Below, piece after piece: positions 1-6,043 of a stretch of DNA of 7,111 nt. The stretch is from contig CAYMSW010000033.1 of NCBI GenBank assembly GCA_964393215.1, positions 1 through 7,111 of the forward strand. The letters run 5' to 3'. This stretch comes from CAYFNK01 sp964393215. GTDB taxonomy: Archaea > Nanobdellota > Nanobdellia > SCGC-AAA011-G17 > PNOQ01. Under the pieces are notes generated by a model that saw only the letters and a program-made list of their open reading frames with translations, was not told the DNA's origin and did no database searches. A program made the translations under genes and the position numbers. The first letter of the stretch is position 1, and the number at the start of each line of letters is the position of its first letter.

Positions 1-612
1 CTTGGTATAAAAATAAGGAAAAATTCTAAAATATCCGCCGCCACAACAAGGAAACCTTCCGCCAAATACTTCAAAACAACTTAATGGAAATTCAATAATG
101 TTTTCACTAATTTGATAAGGCCGTAATGGACTTTTATCTACACCGTAATCCGGGTGAAATCCTATCGGAAATATGGAAGAGTCATATTGGATACCATACT
201 TTGCCAGGATATCTAAAGCCCAAAGCGTTTTGGTAGTAATACTGAACGAAGGCGCACGAAAACCAATAATTTTCTGATTTGTATACTCTTTAATAATTTT
301 AATAGATCGGGCAAGATCTTTATCAAATTCATTCGGTGTAAGCGAAGTAAGCAGTGTATGAGAATAGCCATGCGTTGCAATTTCATGCCCTTCCTCAACA
401 ATTTTACGAACAATGGCAGGATATTTTTCAGCTATCCATCCCAATATGAAAAAAGTGGCCTTTGTGTCGTATGTTTTGAGGATTGAAAGAAGTTTTTCCG
501 TATTACCCCATACACGGCTCTCATATTTATGCCACTCTTTTTTTTGAATAACGCTGCTCAGGTTATAGACACAAAACCAGTCTTCCACATCTATGGATAA
601 GGCATTTATCAT
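1..612 (-). CDS. Polysaccharide deacetylase, XrtA/PEP-CTERM-locus type (3' part cut off by window edge)
   Basis: The frame is open from an ATG at 612 to the left edge, giving the first 204 residues; the gene continues outside. It is a NodB-fold carbohydrate esterase (family CE4), expected to remove N-acetyl groups from an exopolysaccharide with a divalent metal. Visible motifs are the N-terminal LSIDVEDWF (residues 5-13) carrying the metal/catalytic Asp residues, KATFFILGW (51-59), the zinc motif HGYSH (H81 and H85), GFRAPSFSI (117-125) and GGGYFRIFPY (191-200). From memory, the LTIDVEDYF-like start and the GGGGYFR block mark the subfamily found in exosortase A loci, in which a DUF3473 region follows; that region would lie outside the window. 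No signal peptide is seen, as usual for this subfamily. The start is chosen because the conserved motif begins at residue 5. No good Shine-Dalgarno precedes it; an in-frame TTG seven codons upstream is a weak alternative. Deacetylase call is firm; subfamily is inferred. Confidence 0.88.
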   Translation of the reverse strand, partial: MINALSIDVEDWFCVYNLSSVIQKKEWHKYESRVWGNTEKLLSILKTYDTKATFFILGWIAEKYPAIVRKIVEEGHEIATHGYSHTLLTSLTPNEFDKDLARSIKIIKEYTNQKIIGFRAPSFSITTKTLWALDILAKYGIQYDSSIFPIGFHPDYGVDKSPLRPYQISENIIEFPLSCFEVFGGRFPCCGGGYFRIFPYFYTK

Positions 613-827
613 CCTGGTATTGGGTAATTGCAAAAAATCAGAATCGAATAATGACCGAAATCAAAAATTAAGTGTTTTTTGCCAATTTTTTGTATAATTT
701 ACCTCTGGAAAAAAAATATTTATATTTAAGGAAGTAGCAGCTCAGAGTTTTCAACTGGACCCAGCTAAATTTTGAAAAAGGTTGTTTAAGAGGTGTCTCC
801 ATTTTCCCGATCATATCATCACAACGA
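613..827. other. 215-bp intergenic region with an AT-rich core
   Basis: This gap separates the glycosyltransferase stop from the deacetylase start. Positions 661-730 contain only 13 G/C in 70 bases, with runs of T and A. Such a tract could hold a promoter for the deacetylase, but I found no well-spaced -35/-10 pair on the minus strand: TTGAAA (754-749) is followed by TAAATA only after about 20 bases. No clear hairpin-plus-U-tract terminator follows the glycosyltransferase gene. Positions 751-800 look somewhat like an insertion-sequence end (see findings). No convincing small ORF is present. Confidence 0.5.
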
Positions 828-1646
828 TCAGAGATTTAATTTTCTCCTGACATATTGCATCGTAGCAGGCGGTAAAAAACATGTAGTTGACCGTAAGAGA
901 ACATTCCTGATGAATTCGAAATATGAGACAAAACCCGTTCTCAGAAATTCCAACTGCAATGATATATGCGCCTTGGCATAGAGAAGACCTCTGCGTCGTC
1001 CGACAAAATCCCCGTCTCGTCGAAACTTGTAAAGAACTTCTTGAATACAGGCTATTCGATACCCATTTTGTATCAATCGAGACCACAAATGCCAATCTTC
1101 CAGGCCATTCCAGCCAACATACCCTCCCACAGCTAATACCGCAGATCGGCGATACATGGATGCCGGATGACTAAATGGCGTACGAAACCGTGCCAGTCGA
1201 CTCAACTCTCCATGCGATGCCGGCCACTTGAGAACAAACAATAAATCATTTGGATCGGTATCAAACTGACCACTCCAGGAACTCACAACGTCAATTTCCG
1301 TATGCTGATCCAAGAAAGCCACCTGCTTCTCCAAACGACTGTTAACACTGACGTCATCTGCATCCATGCGAGCAATAAATTTACCACAGGCCACATGATT
1401 ACCCTTGTTGAGCGAATATGCAAATCCCATATTCCTTTTATTTTGAAACAATCGTATGCACTTGTTCCTGTCGGCATACTCAGACAGTATCTCGTATGTA
1501 TTGTCTGTAGAATGATTGTCTATGATGATGAATTCATAATCGTCGTGCGTCTGCGTTAGTATGCTCTCCACTGCAGACCTGACATTCGAACCGGCATTGT
1601 ATGTTGGTAATACAACGGAAACCAATGGAACAGAATTAGTAATCAT
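828..1646 (-). CDS. Family 2 glycosyltransferase (GT-A fold)
   Basis: This 272-residue protein is a GT2 enzyme that should transfer a sugar from a nucleotide donor to a lipid-linked glycan at the cytoplasmic face of the inner membrane. Motifs in order are VSVVLPTYN (residues 9-17), the nucleotide-binding IIIDNHSTDNT (40-50, D43), ARMDADD containing the metal-binding DxD (D95-A-D97), PFSHPASMYRR (157-167), and GLEDWHLWSRL (181-191) with the E183-D184 pair of the acceptor/catalytic region. There is no transmembrane segment beyond ordinary hydrophobic stretches, and the length is normal for the family. The start is an ATG six residues before the first beta strand. No recognisable Shine-Dalgarno lies upstream, and a 48-bp gap separates it from the reductase gene, so expression may depend on read-through. 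Parts of the gene are richer in G+C than the deacetylase (33/60 at 1141-1200 against 18/60 at 241-300). Donor and acceptor cannot be predicted. Confidence 0.92.
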   Translation of the reverse strand: MITNSVPLVSVVLPTYNAGSNVRSAVESILTQTHDDYEFIIIDNHSTDNTYEILSEYADRNKCIRLFQNKRNMGFAYSLNKGNHVACGKFIARMDADDVSVNSRLEKQVAFLDQHTEIDVVSSWSGQFDTDPNDLLFVLKWPASHGELSRLARFRTPFSHPASMYRRSAVLAVGGYVGWNGLEDWHLWSRLIQNGYRIACIQEVLYKFRRDGDFVGRRRGLLYAKAHISLQLEFLRTGFVSYFEFIRNVLLRSTTCFLPPATMQYVRRKLNL

Positions 1647-1694
1647 AAATTGATGCCAACTTTTTGGTCGTTCGAAGTTACTGCTTTTTATGTT

Positions 1695-2549
1695 TCATCC
1701 ACATATTTTCAGAAATTTCATGTAATGAGCCAGAGATTCTTCCCAGTTACCCATTTTGTCTATATTCATCAATTGCAACTTATAATTAACCGCTGCCTCG
1801 TTAGGCGAAACAGGGGCAATTCTCTTAAATTGCCCCTCCGGTGCAATTTCAACACGAGTTCTTAATCCGGCAAGTTCAATTATCTTCTTTACATACTCAT
1901 GCCTTGTAACTGGTCCATTATCAACACAGTTAAAAGTTCCATAATAGTTGTTCTCTATTAAGAATATTATCTGCCGCACCACATTTTCCACATATGTAGG
2001 ATTACCCTTTTGGAACGAATCTGCGTAAATGAAACCCCTATCTTTCGCCTCAATGCACCTGTTATATACAAAATTACGCTGGTGAGATTTGGTTGCCCCG
2101 AACAGCCAACCTATTCGGGCAACCAAATGCTTTCCTATACCGCCGCGCACTACTTCCTCACCGGCTATTTTTGATTTGTGATGAATGGTCGTTGGTTTAA
2201 CTTCGTCAAACTCATTGTAAGGTTTATCTTTATAACTACCATAAACCCCTGTACTTGAAATATAAACAAATTTAACACCCCGGTCTATAACAGCATTCAC
2301 AAGGTTTTCAGTTCCGATTGCATTTATCAGATAAGCTTTATCTTGATCCACCTGGCAATTTTCAACATCTGTGTAGGCGGCAGTGTGAATAATTACCTCG
2401 GGCTCTATCTCCTTCACTTTTTTAAAGACTTGTTCAACACGAGAGATATCGCATTCGCTCCTTAGTAACGGGAAGAGTTCATGGCCACTGATGAGACGCA
2501 TCATTGCGCTGCCAAGTATACCGTTTGCTCCGGTTATCAGAACCTTCAT
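1695..2549 (-). CDS. RmlD-like SDR: putative CDP-4-keto-6-deoxyhexose 4-reductase with an atypical active site
   Basis: The 284-residue protein matches the dTDP-4-dehydrorhamnose reductase (RmlD/RfbD) superfamily in length and layout. It has an N-terminal NAD(P)-binding loop GANGILG (residues 7-13), the family block AAYTDVENCQ (57-66), FVYISSTGVYG (94-104) with the Ser/Thr site, SKIAGEE (126-132), RIGWLFGA (145-152) and NPTYVENV (183-190). It is expected to reduce the 4-keto group of a CDP-6-deoxyhexulose, the last step of the cassette. The striking point is that the catalytic YxxxK reads H123-HKS-K127: Tyr is replaced by His, encoded by CAT, one transition from TAT. The start at 2549 is preferred because it gives a 4-bp ATGA overlap with the upstream gene and has GGAG nine bases upstream; a GTG at 2564 would add five residues but overlaps that Shine-Dalgarno. 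The family call is strong; the substrate is inferred from the neighbours. Confidence 0.82.
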   Translation of the reverse strand: MKVLITGANGILGSAMMRLISGHELFPLLRSECDISRVEQVFKKVKEIEPEVIIHTAAYTDVENCQVDQDKAYLINAIGTENLVNAVIDRGVKFVYISSTGVYGSYKDKPYNEFDEVKPTTIHHKSKIAGEEVVRGGIGKHLVARIGWLFGATKSHQRNFVYNRCIEAKDRGFIYADSFQKGNPTYVENVVRQIIFLIENNYYGTFNCVDNGPVTRHEYVKKIIELAGLRTRVEIAPEGQFKRIAPVSPNEAAVNYKLQLMNIDKMGNWEESLAHYMKFLKICG

Positions 2550-3007
2550 GCAAGCCTGCTCCACTTGTAATTGATCTGCGCAGATACAATATCCAGCTTT
2601 TCGGATTCACTGGGATCATGCTGAATGTCCGCAATATTTAACAGAAGGTTCAACCCCTTGCCAATACCCTGAAATCCCGTCCAGAGTCCCGGCGGAATTG
2701 TTAATCTTTGATAGTTTTGTTGAGAAAGTTCCACTTCCATGATCGCACCCTTTGACATACTACTTTGACGGTCATCAAAAAGCACAAATCTGATCGCCCC
2801 GACTGGAACAATGATGTTCAATGTCATTCTTAGATGTTTTTTCCACGCTTTTATCGCATTCCACTTAAGGGTAGAGAAATACGCTTCTCCGAAGTGTTTA
2901 TAGCCGAGGTCACCCTTCTTCATGCCATGGAGGACATTGCCCTCTTCGATATGAATGATTCTCAGTGGCGTCAGAACAACACCTTCTATTTGGACTATTT
3001 TGCCCAT
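2546..3007 (-). CDS. RmlC-like cupin, putative CDP-4-keto-6-deoxyglucose 3,5- (or 5-) epimerase
   Basis: The 153-residue protein is a single-domain cupin of the dTDP-4-dehydrorhamnose 3,5-epimerase-like superfamily, somewhat shorter than classical RmlC (about 180). Shared features are the core strand NIIVPVGAIRFVLFDDR (64-80), LSQQNYQRLTIPPGLWTGFQG (94-114, matching the RmlC LS..N...IPPGFAHGF pattern) and LLLNIADIQHDP (121-132). The position of the RmlC motif RGLH, which carries the catalytic His, reads K53-A-W-K56, with a histidine two residues later at H58, so the active site differs from true RmlC or is shifted. By position between rfbG and an RmlD-like gene it most likely epimerises CDP-4-keto-6-deoxyglucose at C5, possibly also C3; this is inference. 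The ATG at 3007 overlaps the end of rfbG by 13 bp and has AGGA five bases upstream, which supports the start and translational coupling. A sugar 3,4-ketoisomerase is a less likely alternative. Confidence 0.75.
   Translation of the reverse strand: MGKIVQIEGVVLTPLRIIHIEEGNVLHGMKKGDLGYKHFGEAYFSTLKWNAIKAWKKHLRMTLNIIVPVGAIRFVLFDDRQSSMSKGAIMEVELSQQNYQRLTIPPGLWTGFQGIGKGLNLLLNIADIQHDPSESEKLDIVSAQINYKWSRLA
2559..2563 (-). promoter_or_regulatory. Shine-Dalgarno fixing the reductase start
   Basis: TGGAG ends nine bases before the ATG at 2549, inside the 3' end of the cupin gene. Because it overlaps the in-frame GTG at 2564-2562, it argues against that GTG as the start and supports the 4-bp ATGA overlap. 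Confidence 0.6.
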
Positions 3008-4095
3008 TTATTTCCTATCTCTCTGGCTGTATGGACATATTCATCTATCTGTTTTAATGTAAATTCATACATATCTTGTTTGGAATTATAAAATGCATCA
3101 TACCACTCTGCGGTAAATCTGGCGGTCTGTTCAAATTTAAATGTGGGAGTCCACTGAAGCTCGTGCAAGGCTTTATCGCAATTCAATTTCAAAAGCCCGG
3201 CCTCATGAAACAGCGAATTTTCGTTAATGCAAAATTGTTCACCTTCAATATTGAACTGACAGTAATCACTTAGTTTGTGTAAGAACTCAAGGACAGTATA
3301 TGCTTGTTCGGCAGAAGGACCAAAATTGTATGCTTCCCCGCTAATATCCGGCTGTTTGTAAAGAACCTGGCCAGCTCGCAGATAGCCACTTAAAGGTTCC
3401 AAGACATGTTGCCATGGTCGTGTAGATTGTGGATTGCGAATCTGAACAGGTTGTCCCTCAGACCAAGCCCTGATGCAATCGGGAACAATTCTGTCAAGTG
3501 CCCAGTCCCCCCCACCTACCACATTCCCTGCTCTTGCGGATACAAGCCCGATATTTGATTGATTATTTCTAAAATATGAATGATAGAAAGTTTTTACAAT
3601 TAGTTCAGCAGCTCCTTTTGACGCACTGTATGGATCCACACCTCCAAGACGATCCGTTTCTCTGTAACCCCATACCCATTCAACATTATCATAGCACTTG
3701 TCACTGGTAATAATAATAGCGTTGCATTCGCATTTAGAGACTCTCAGTGCTTCAAGCACGGAAGCCGTCCCCAGCACATTCGTTGAAATGGTCTGGATCG
3801 GGTCCTTGTAAGAAATACTAACAATAGGCTGTGCAGCCAAATGAAAAACAAAATCGGGCTTGATTTCCATAACGCATTGTATCATTTTTTTAACATCTCT
3901 AATGTCAAATTCTTTATATTTAATTCTTTCTTTCAGTTTTAAGATGTCAAACATTGATGGCGTTGTGGGAACATCTTTTGATATGCCATAGACTTCGGCT
4001 CCGAGATTTAACAACCATGCTGTAAGCCAATTGCCCTTAAAGCCACTATTGCCTGTAACCAAAACCTTCTTCGTATCATAAATATTGCCAAACAT
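2995..4095 (-). CDS. rfbG: CDP-glucose 4,6-dehydratase
   Basis: This 366-residue extended SDR converts CDP-D-glucose to CDP-4-keto-6-deoxy-D-glucose with bound NAD+, in the cytoplasm. Family hallmarks are clear: the Rossmann loop VLVTGNSGFKGNWL (residues 11-24), HLAAQPIVSISYKDP (85-99), the dehydratase signature TSDKCYDN (130-137) with its Thr-Asp-Lys, YSASK (Y156, K160) as the catalytic Tyr/Lys pair, SARAGNVVGGGDWALDR (186-202) and RPWQHVLEP (226-234). The length agrees with characterised RfbG/DdhB proteins of about 355-360 residues. The ATG at 4095 is chosen over one at 4134 because the latter would add 13 unrelated residues and overlap rfbF, whereas the former has GGGGTGA five bases upstream and begins one base after the rfbF stop. 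It is the committed branch enzyme of CDP-deoxyhexose synthesis and is paired with rfbF. Confidence 0.96.
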   Translation of the reverse strand: MFGNIYDTKKVLVTGNSGFKGNWLTAWLLNLGAEVYGISKDVPTTPSMFDILKLKERIKYKEFDIRDVKKMIQCVMEIKPDFVFHLAAQPIVSISYKDPIQTISTNVLGTASVLEALRVSKCECNAIIITSDKCYDNVEWVWGYRETDRLGGVDPYSASKGAAELIVKTFYHSYFRNNQSNIGLVSARAGNVVGGGDWALDRIVPDCIRAWSEGQPVQIRNPQSTRPWQHVLEPLSGYLRAGQVLYKQPDISGEAYNFGPSAEQAYTVLEFLHKLSDYCQFNIEGEQFCINENSLFHEAGLLKLNCDKALHELQWTPTFKFEQTARFTAEWYDAFYNSKQDMYEFTLKQIDEYVHTAREIGNKWAK

Positions 4096-4096
4096 T

Positions 4097-4873
4097 CTAT
4101 TCACCCCACATTTTCCACTGAGCTCGATTCTCATTCCACATCTGGTTCAAATAAAGTTTGTCTCTGAGGGTATCCATACATTTCCAAAAGCCACTATGCT
4201 TGTAGGTAAATAGCTCACCTTCTTCCGCAAGTGTTTGCAACGGTTCTCTCTCCCAGGTAGTTCTGTCTCCTCCTATGTAATCAAGTACTTTAGGTTCACA
4301 CACAAAAAAACCCCCATTAATCCAAGCCCCGCTTTCCCTTGGTTTTTCTAAAAACCTCGAAACACGATTGTCTGATTCTATATCACAAACACCAAATCTT
4401 CCCTCCGGTTGAACTGACGTCATCGTTATTGCCCTTCCGTGGGATCTGTGAAATTTCAAGAGATCTCGAACATTAATATCCGCAACACCATCTCCATATG
4501 TCAGCATGAATGTATCGTTACCGATGAAATCCCTTGCACGCTTGACCCTGCCGCCAGTCATCGTGTCCAGGCCAGTATCTAGGGGAGTGACCAGCCAGGG
4601 TTCAGCAATTGTGTTATGTATTTTCATGTTATTCTTTGAAAGATCGAAAGTCATATCGCTCTGCTGTATATAGTAATTGGCAAAAAATTCTTTAATGATA
4701 TAACCCTTATACCCCAATAGAATAACAAATTCATTGAAACCAGCATGTGAGTATATTTTCATAATATGCCAGAGGATTGGCCAGCCTCCTATTTCGACCA
4801 TCGGCTTGGGTCTGATATCAGTCTCTTCATGCAGTCGTGTGCCGTAGCCTCCGGCTAAAATTAATACTTTCAT
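4097..4873 (-). CDS. rfbF: Glucose-1-phosphate cytidylyltransferase
   Basis: The 258-residue product makes CDP-glucose and pyrophosphate from CTP and alpha-D-glucose 1-phosphate, the first step of the CDP-deoxyhexose pathway. The nucleotidyltransferase signature LAGGYGTRL (residues 6-14) is followed by RPKPMVEIGG (21-30), LGYKGYIIKEFF (53-64), the metal-binding TYGDGVADI (125-133, D128), EGRFGV (157-162), FLEKP (174-178), NGGFFV (186-191) and GFWKCMDTLRDK (228-239). These match characterised RfbF/DdhA, including the 257-residue length. AAGGAA ends seven bases before the ATG and supports the start. It is the first gene of the four-gene cassette and is preceded by a 237-bp gap, so a promoter for the cassette could lie there, although none stands out. 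Identification as a cytidylyl- rather than thymidylyl- or uridylyltransferase rests on these family-specific blocks and on the adjacent rfbG. Confidence 0.96.
   Translation of the reverse strand: MKVLILAGGYGTRLHEETDIRPKPMVEIGGWPILWHIMKIYSHAGFNEFVILLGYKGYIIKEFFANYYIQQSDMTFDLSKNNMKIHNTIAEPWLVTPLDTGLDTMTGGRVKRARDFIGNDTFMLTYGDGVADINVRDLLKFHRSHGRAITMTSVQPEGRFGVCDIESDNRVSRFLEKPRESGAWINGGFFVCEPKVLDYIGGDRTTWEREPLQTLAEEGELFTYKHSGFWKCMDTLRDKLYLNQMWNENRAQWKMWGE
4101..4107 (-). promoter_or_regulatory. Shine-Dalgarno fixing the rfbG start
   Basis: GGGGTGA lies within the last codons of rfbF and ends five bases before the ATG at 4095. It favours that start over the in-frame ATG at 4134 and indicates coupled translation of rfbF and rfbG. 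Confidence 0.75.
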
Positions 4874-4943
4874 TGAAACATTCCTTTTATGTCAGTAACC
4901 ATTTCTGTTTGCACAATAAATCAATCGACCAGAGAACACCCCG

Positions 4944-4975
4944 CCGGTTGTTCGCCTCGGATTGGATGAACCCGG
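4944..4975. repeat. Imperfect inverted repeat in the GC-rich island
   Basis: CCGGTTGTTC (4944-4953) can pair with GAACCCGG (4968-4975), giving two 4-bp helices (CCGG/CCGG and GTTC/GAAC) offset by a small bulge, around a 14-base loop. No U-tract follows on either side, so it is not a standard terminator. It could be an mRNA leader hairpin upstream of rfbF or part of a dispersed repeat; no function can be assigned. Confidence 0.35.
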
Positions 4976-5045
4976 AAAGAATGCGCGCCCCTCTCTTTAC
5001 CTAGTTTGCGTCTGTTTTCATTTTAAGCATGACTTAATTTGTGAT

Positions 5046-5063
5046 CTCTGAGAGCTCTGTGAG
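5046..5063. repeat. Two tandem 9-bp units
   Basis: CTCTGAGAG (5046-5054) is directly followed by CTCTGTGAG (5055-5063), differing at one base. The junction forms the palindrome AGAGCTCT (5051-5058). This could be a small regulator-binding site between the epimerase stop and rfbF, or chance. Confidence 0.25.
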
Positions 5064-5110
5064 GGTCTTATTTGTCTATGTCAGGCCAATGCACGTATTA
5101 TGTAACAAGA

Positions 5111-6043
5111 TTAGGGACTCAACAAACCGTAATATTTTGCCGTATCCTTCAGCGCATCATAAATGTTCATTTTTGGCGCCCAACCAACCAGACTCTTTAC
5201 TTTATTGATATCCGCAACCAAATGCATCCTATCAACATCCCTCATCCGATTCTCATCCTGTCTGATTGAAAGCCGCCGATCTAAAATTTCCGACAACATT
5301 GAAACAACTTCTTCAACAGAATATTCCTTTCCTGTGCCGATATTGAAAGCTTCATAACCGCGTATCTGGCTTTTGCAAAGCGAGTATATTGCTTCTGCAA
5401 TATCACTTGTATGAATGTAGTCCCTCTTTGGTGAAATGTTTCCCAAGGGAATAGTATCCGAAGTGTTTAGCATTTCAAATATGTGTGGAATCACATGAGG
5501 ATTCGTCTCTCTGGGACCAACAGCGTTGAATAATCGAAGAATAATGGCATCAACCCCTGTCTCTCTGACGAATTTCTGGCATAGCGATTCAACAAACATT
5601 TTTGACAACCCATAAATATCAATCGGGGCAATTTCGGTTTCAGCCTCGACATTTGGGTCGTTGCTTATCGGATAAACAGCGGCCGTAGATGCAACCAAGA
5701 CTTTTTCTATTTTATTACGCTTGCACGCATTCAAAACAGACTCCGTCCCCACTGTATTGGCCAAAAGCGCCCCAGTCGGGTTAGCATTACAATCTGGAAT
5801 GAAATGCATTGCAGCCAAATGACAAACATAATTCGGATTGGCCTCTAAAATTGTATTGGTCAAAAGCTTTGTATCGTTAATGTCACCTTCTACAACGGTC
5901 ATTCTATTGTTTTCCGGCAGAAATTCTCTTTTGCCATAGGAAAAGTCATCATACACAATGACATCCGTTTCAGCTTGAAGGAATTTACGAACTACTTCGG
6001 AACCTATAAAACCTGCCCCCCCAGTGATGAGTATTTTATTCAT
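5111..6043 (-). CDS. NAD-dependent nucleotide-sugar epimerase (UDP-glucose 4-epimerase-like, extended SDR)
   Basis: This 310-residue extended SDR resembles GalE/WbpP-type nucleotide-sugar 4-epimerases. It shows ILITGGAGFIGS (residues 4-15, NAD+ loop GxxGxxG), YDDFSYGKREFL (31-42), EGDIND (52-57), HLAAMHFIPDC (75-85), VASTAAVYP (117-125, Ser/Thr site), YGLSK (Y144, K148) as the catalytic pair, LRLFNAVGPRETNPHVIPH (169-187), KRDYIHTSDIAEAI (206-219) and FNIGTGKEYSVEE (233-245). The length is a little short of E. coli GalE (338), common for polysaccharide-locus members. It probably interconverts a UDP-hexose or UDP-N-acetylhexosamine at C4; a 4,6-dehydratase is unlikely because the TDE/TDK dehydratase signature is absent. 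Its ATG shares one base with the upstream stop (TAATG) and has a strong Shine-Dalgarno, so it is co-translated with the GT4 gene. The exact substrate cannot be read from the sequence. Confidence 0.87.
   Translation of the reverse strand: MNKILITGGAGFIGSEVVRKFLQAETDVIVYDDFSYGKREFLPENNRMTVVEGDINDTKLLTNTILEANPNYVCHLAAMHFIPDCNANPTGALLANTVGTESVLNACKRNKIEKVLVASTAAVYPISNDPNVEAETEIAPIDIYGLSKMFVESLCQKFVRETGVDAIILRLFNAVGPRETNPHVIPHIFEMLNTSDTIPLGNISPKRDYIHTSDIAEAIYSLCKSQIRGYEAFNIGTGKEYSVEEVVSMLSEILDRRLSIRQDENRMRDVDRMHLVADINKVKSLVGWAPKMNIYDALKDTAKYYGLLSP

Larger units (their letters stand above)
4874..5110. other. 237-bp intergenic gap before the CDP-sugar cassette
   Basis: This is the largest gap in the window and the only break between the epimerase gene and rfbF. 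It is compositionally mixed: 4921-5000 has 46 G/C in 80 bases, while the flanks are AT-rich. It contains an imperfect inverted repeat (4944-4975) and a short tandem repeat (5046-5063). A minus-strand open frame from 5000 to a TAA at 4887-4889 has no ordinary start codon near its beginning and is too short to call. I see no well-spaced sigma-70 promoter and no hairpin followed by a T-tract. The gap may mark the junction where the cassette was joined to the upstream genes. Confidence 0.5.

Noticed and set aside
213..413. Minus-strand 66-codon frame inside the deacetylase gene
   Set aside because: The alternative frame carries the full set of NodB motifs; this one is a low-complexity Leu/Arg/Lys shadow.
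693..698. Perfect plus-strand TATAAT
   Set aside because: It sits in a tract of 19% GC where such hexamers arise by chance, has no spaced -35, and would drive transcription antisense to the GT2 gene with no plus-strand gene to serve.
753..764. CTGG-AC-CCAG palindrome after the GT2 gene as a terminator stem
   Set aside because: The loop is only two bases and no T-tract follows in the transcribed direction.
811..1095. Minus-strand 94-codon frame overlapping the GT2 gene
   Set aside because: It lies in another frame of a clearly conserved glycosyltransferase and shows no motif.
2550..2564. GTG start for the RmlD-like gene at 2564
   Set aside because: It consumes the GGAG that serves the ATG at 2549, and the Rossmann strand begins directly after that ATG.
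4096..4134. N-terminal extension of rfbG from the ATG at 4134
   Set aside because: It would add 13 residues with no family similarity inside rfbF; the ATG at 4095 has a better Shine-Dalgarno and matches known lengths.
5051..5058. AGAGCTCT palindrome as an operator
   Set aside because: It is short and explained by the junction of two 9-bp direct units; kept only as a repeat.
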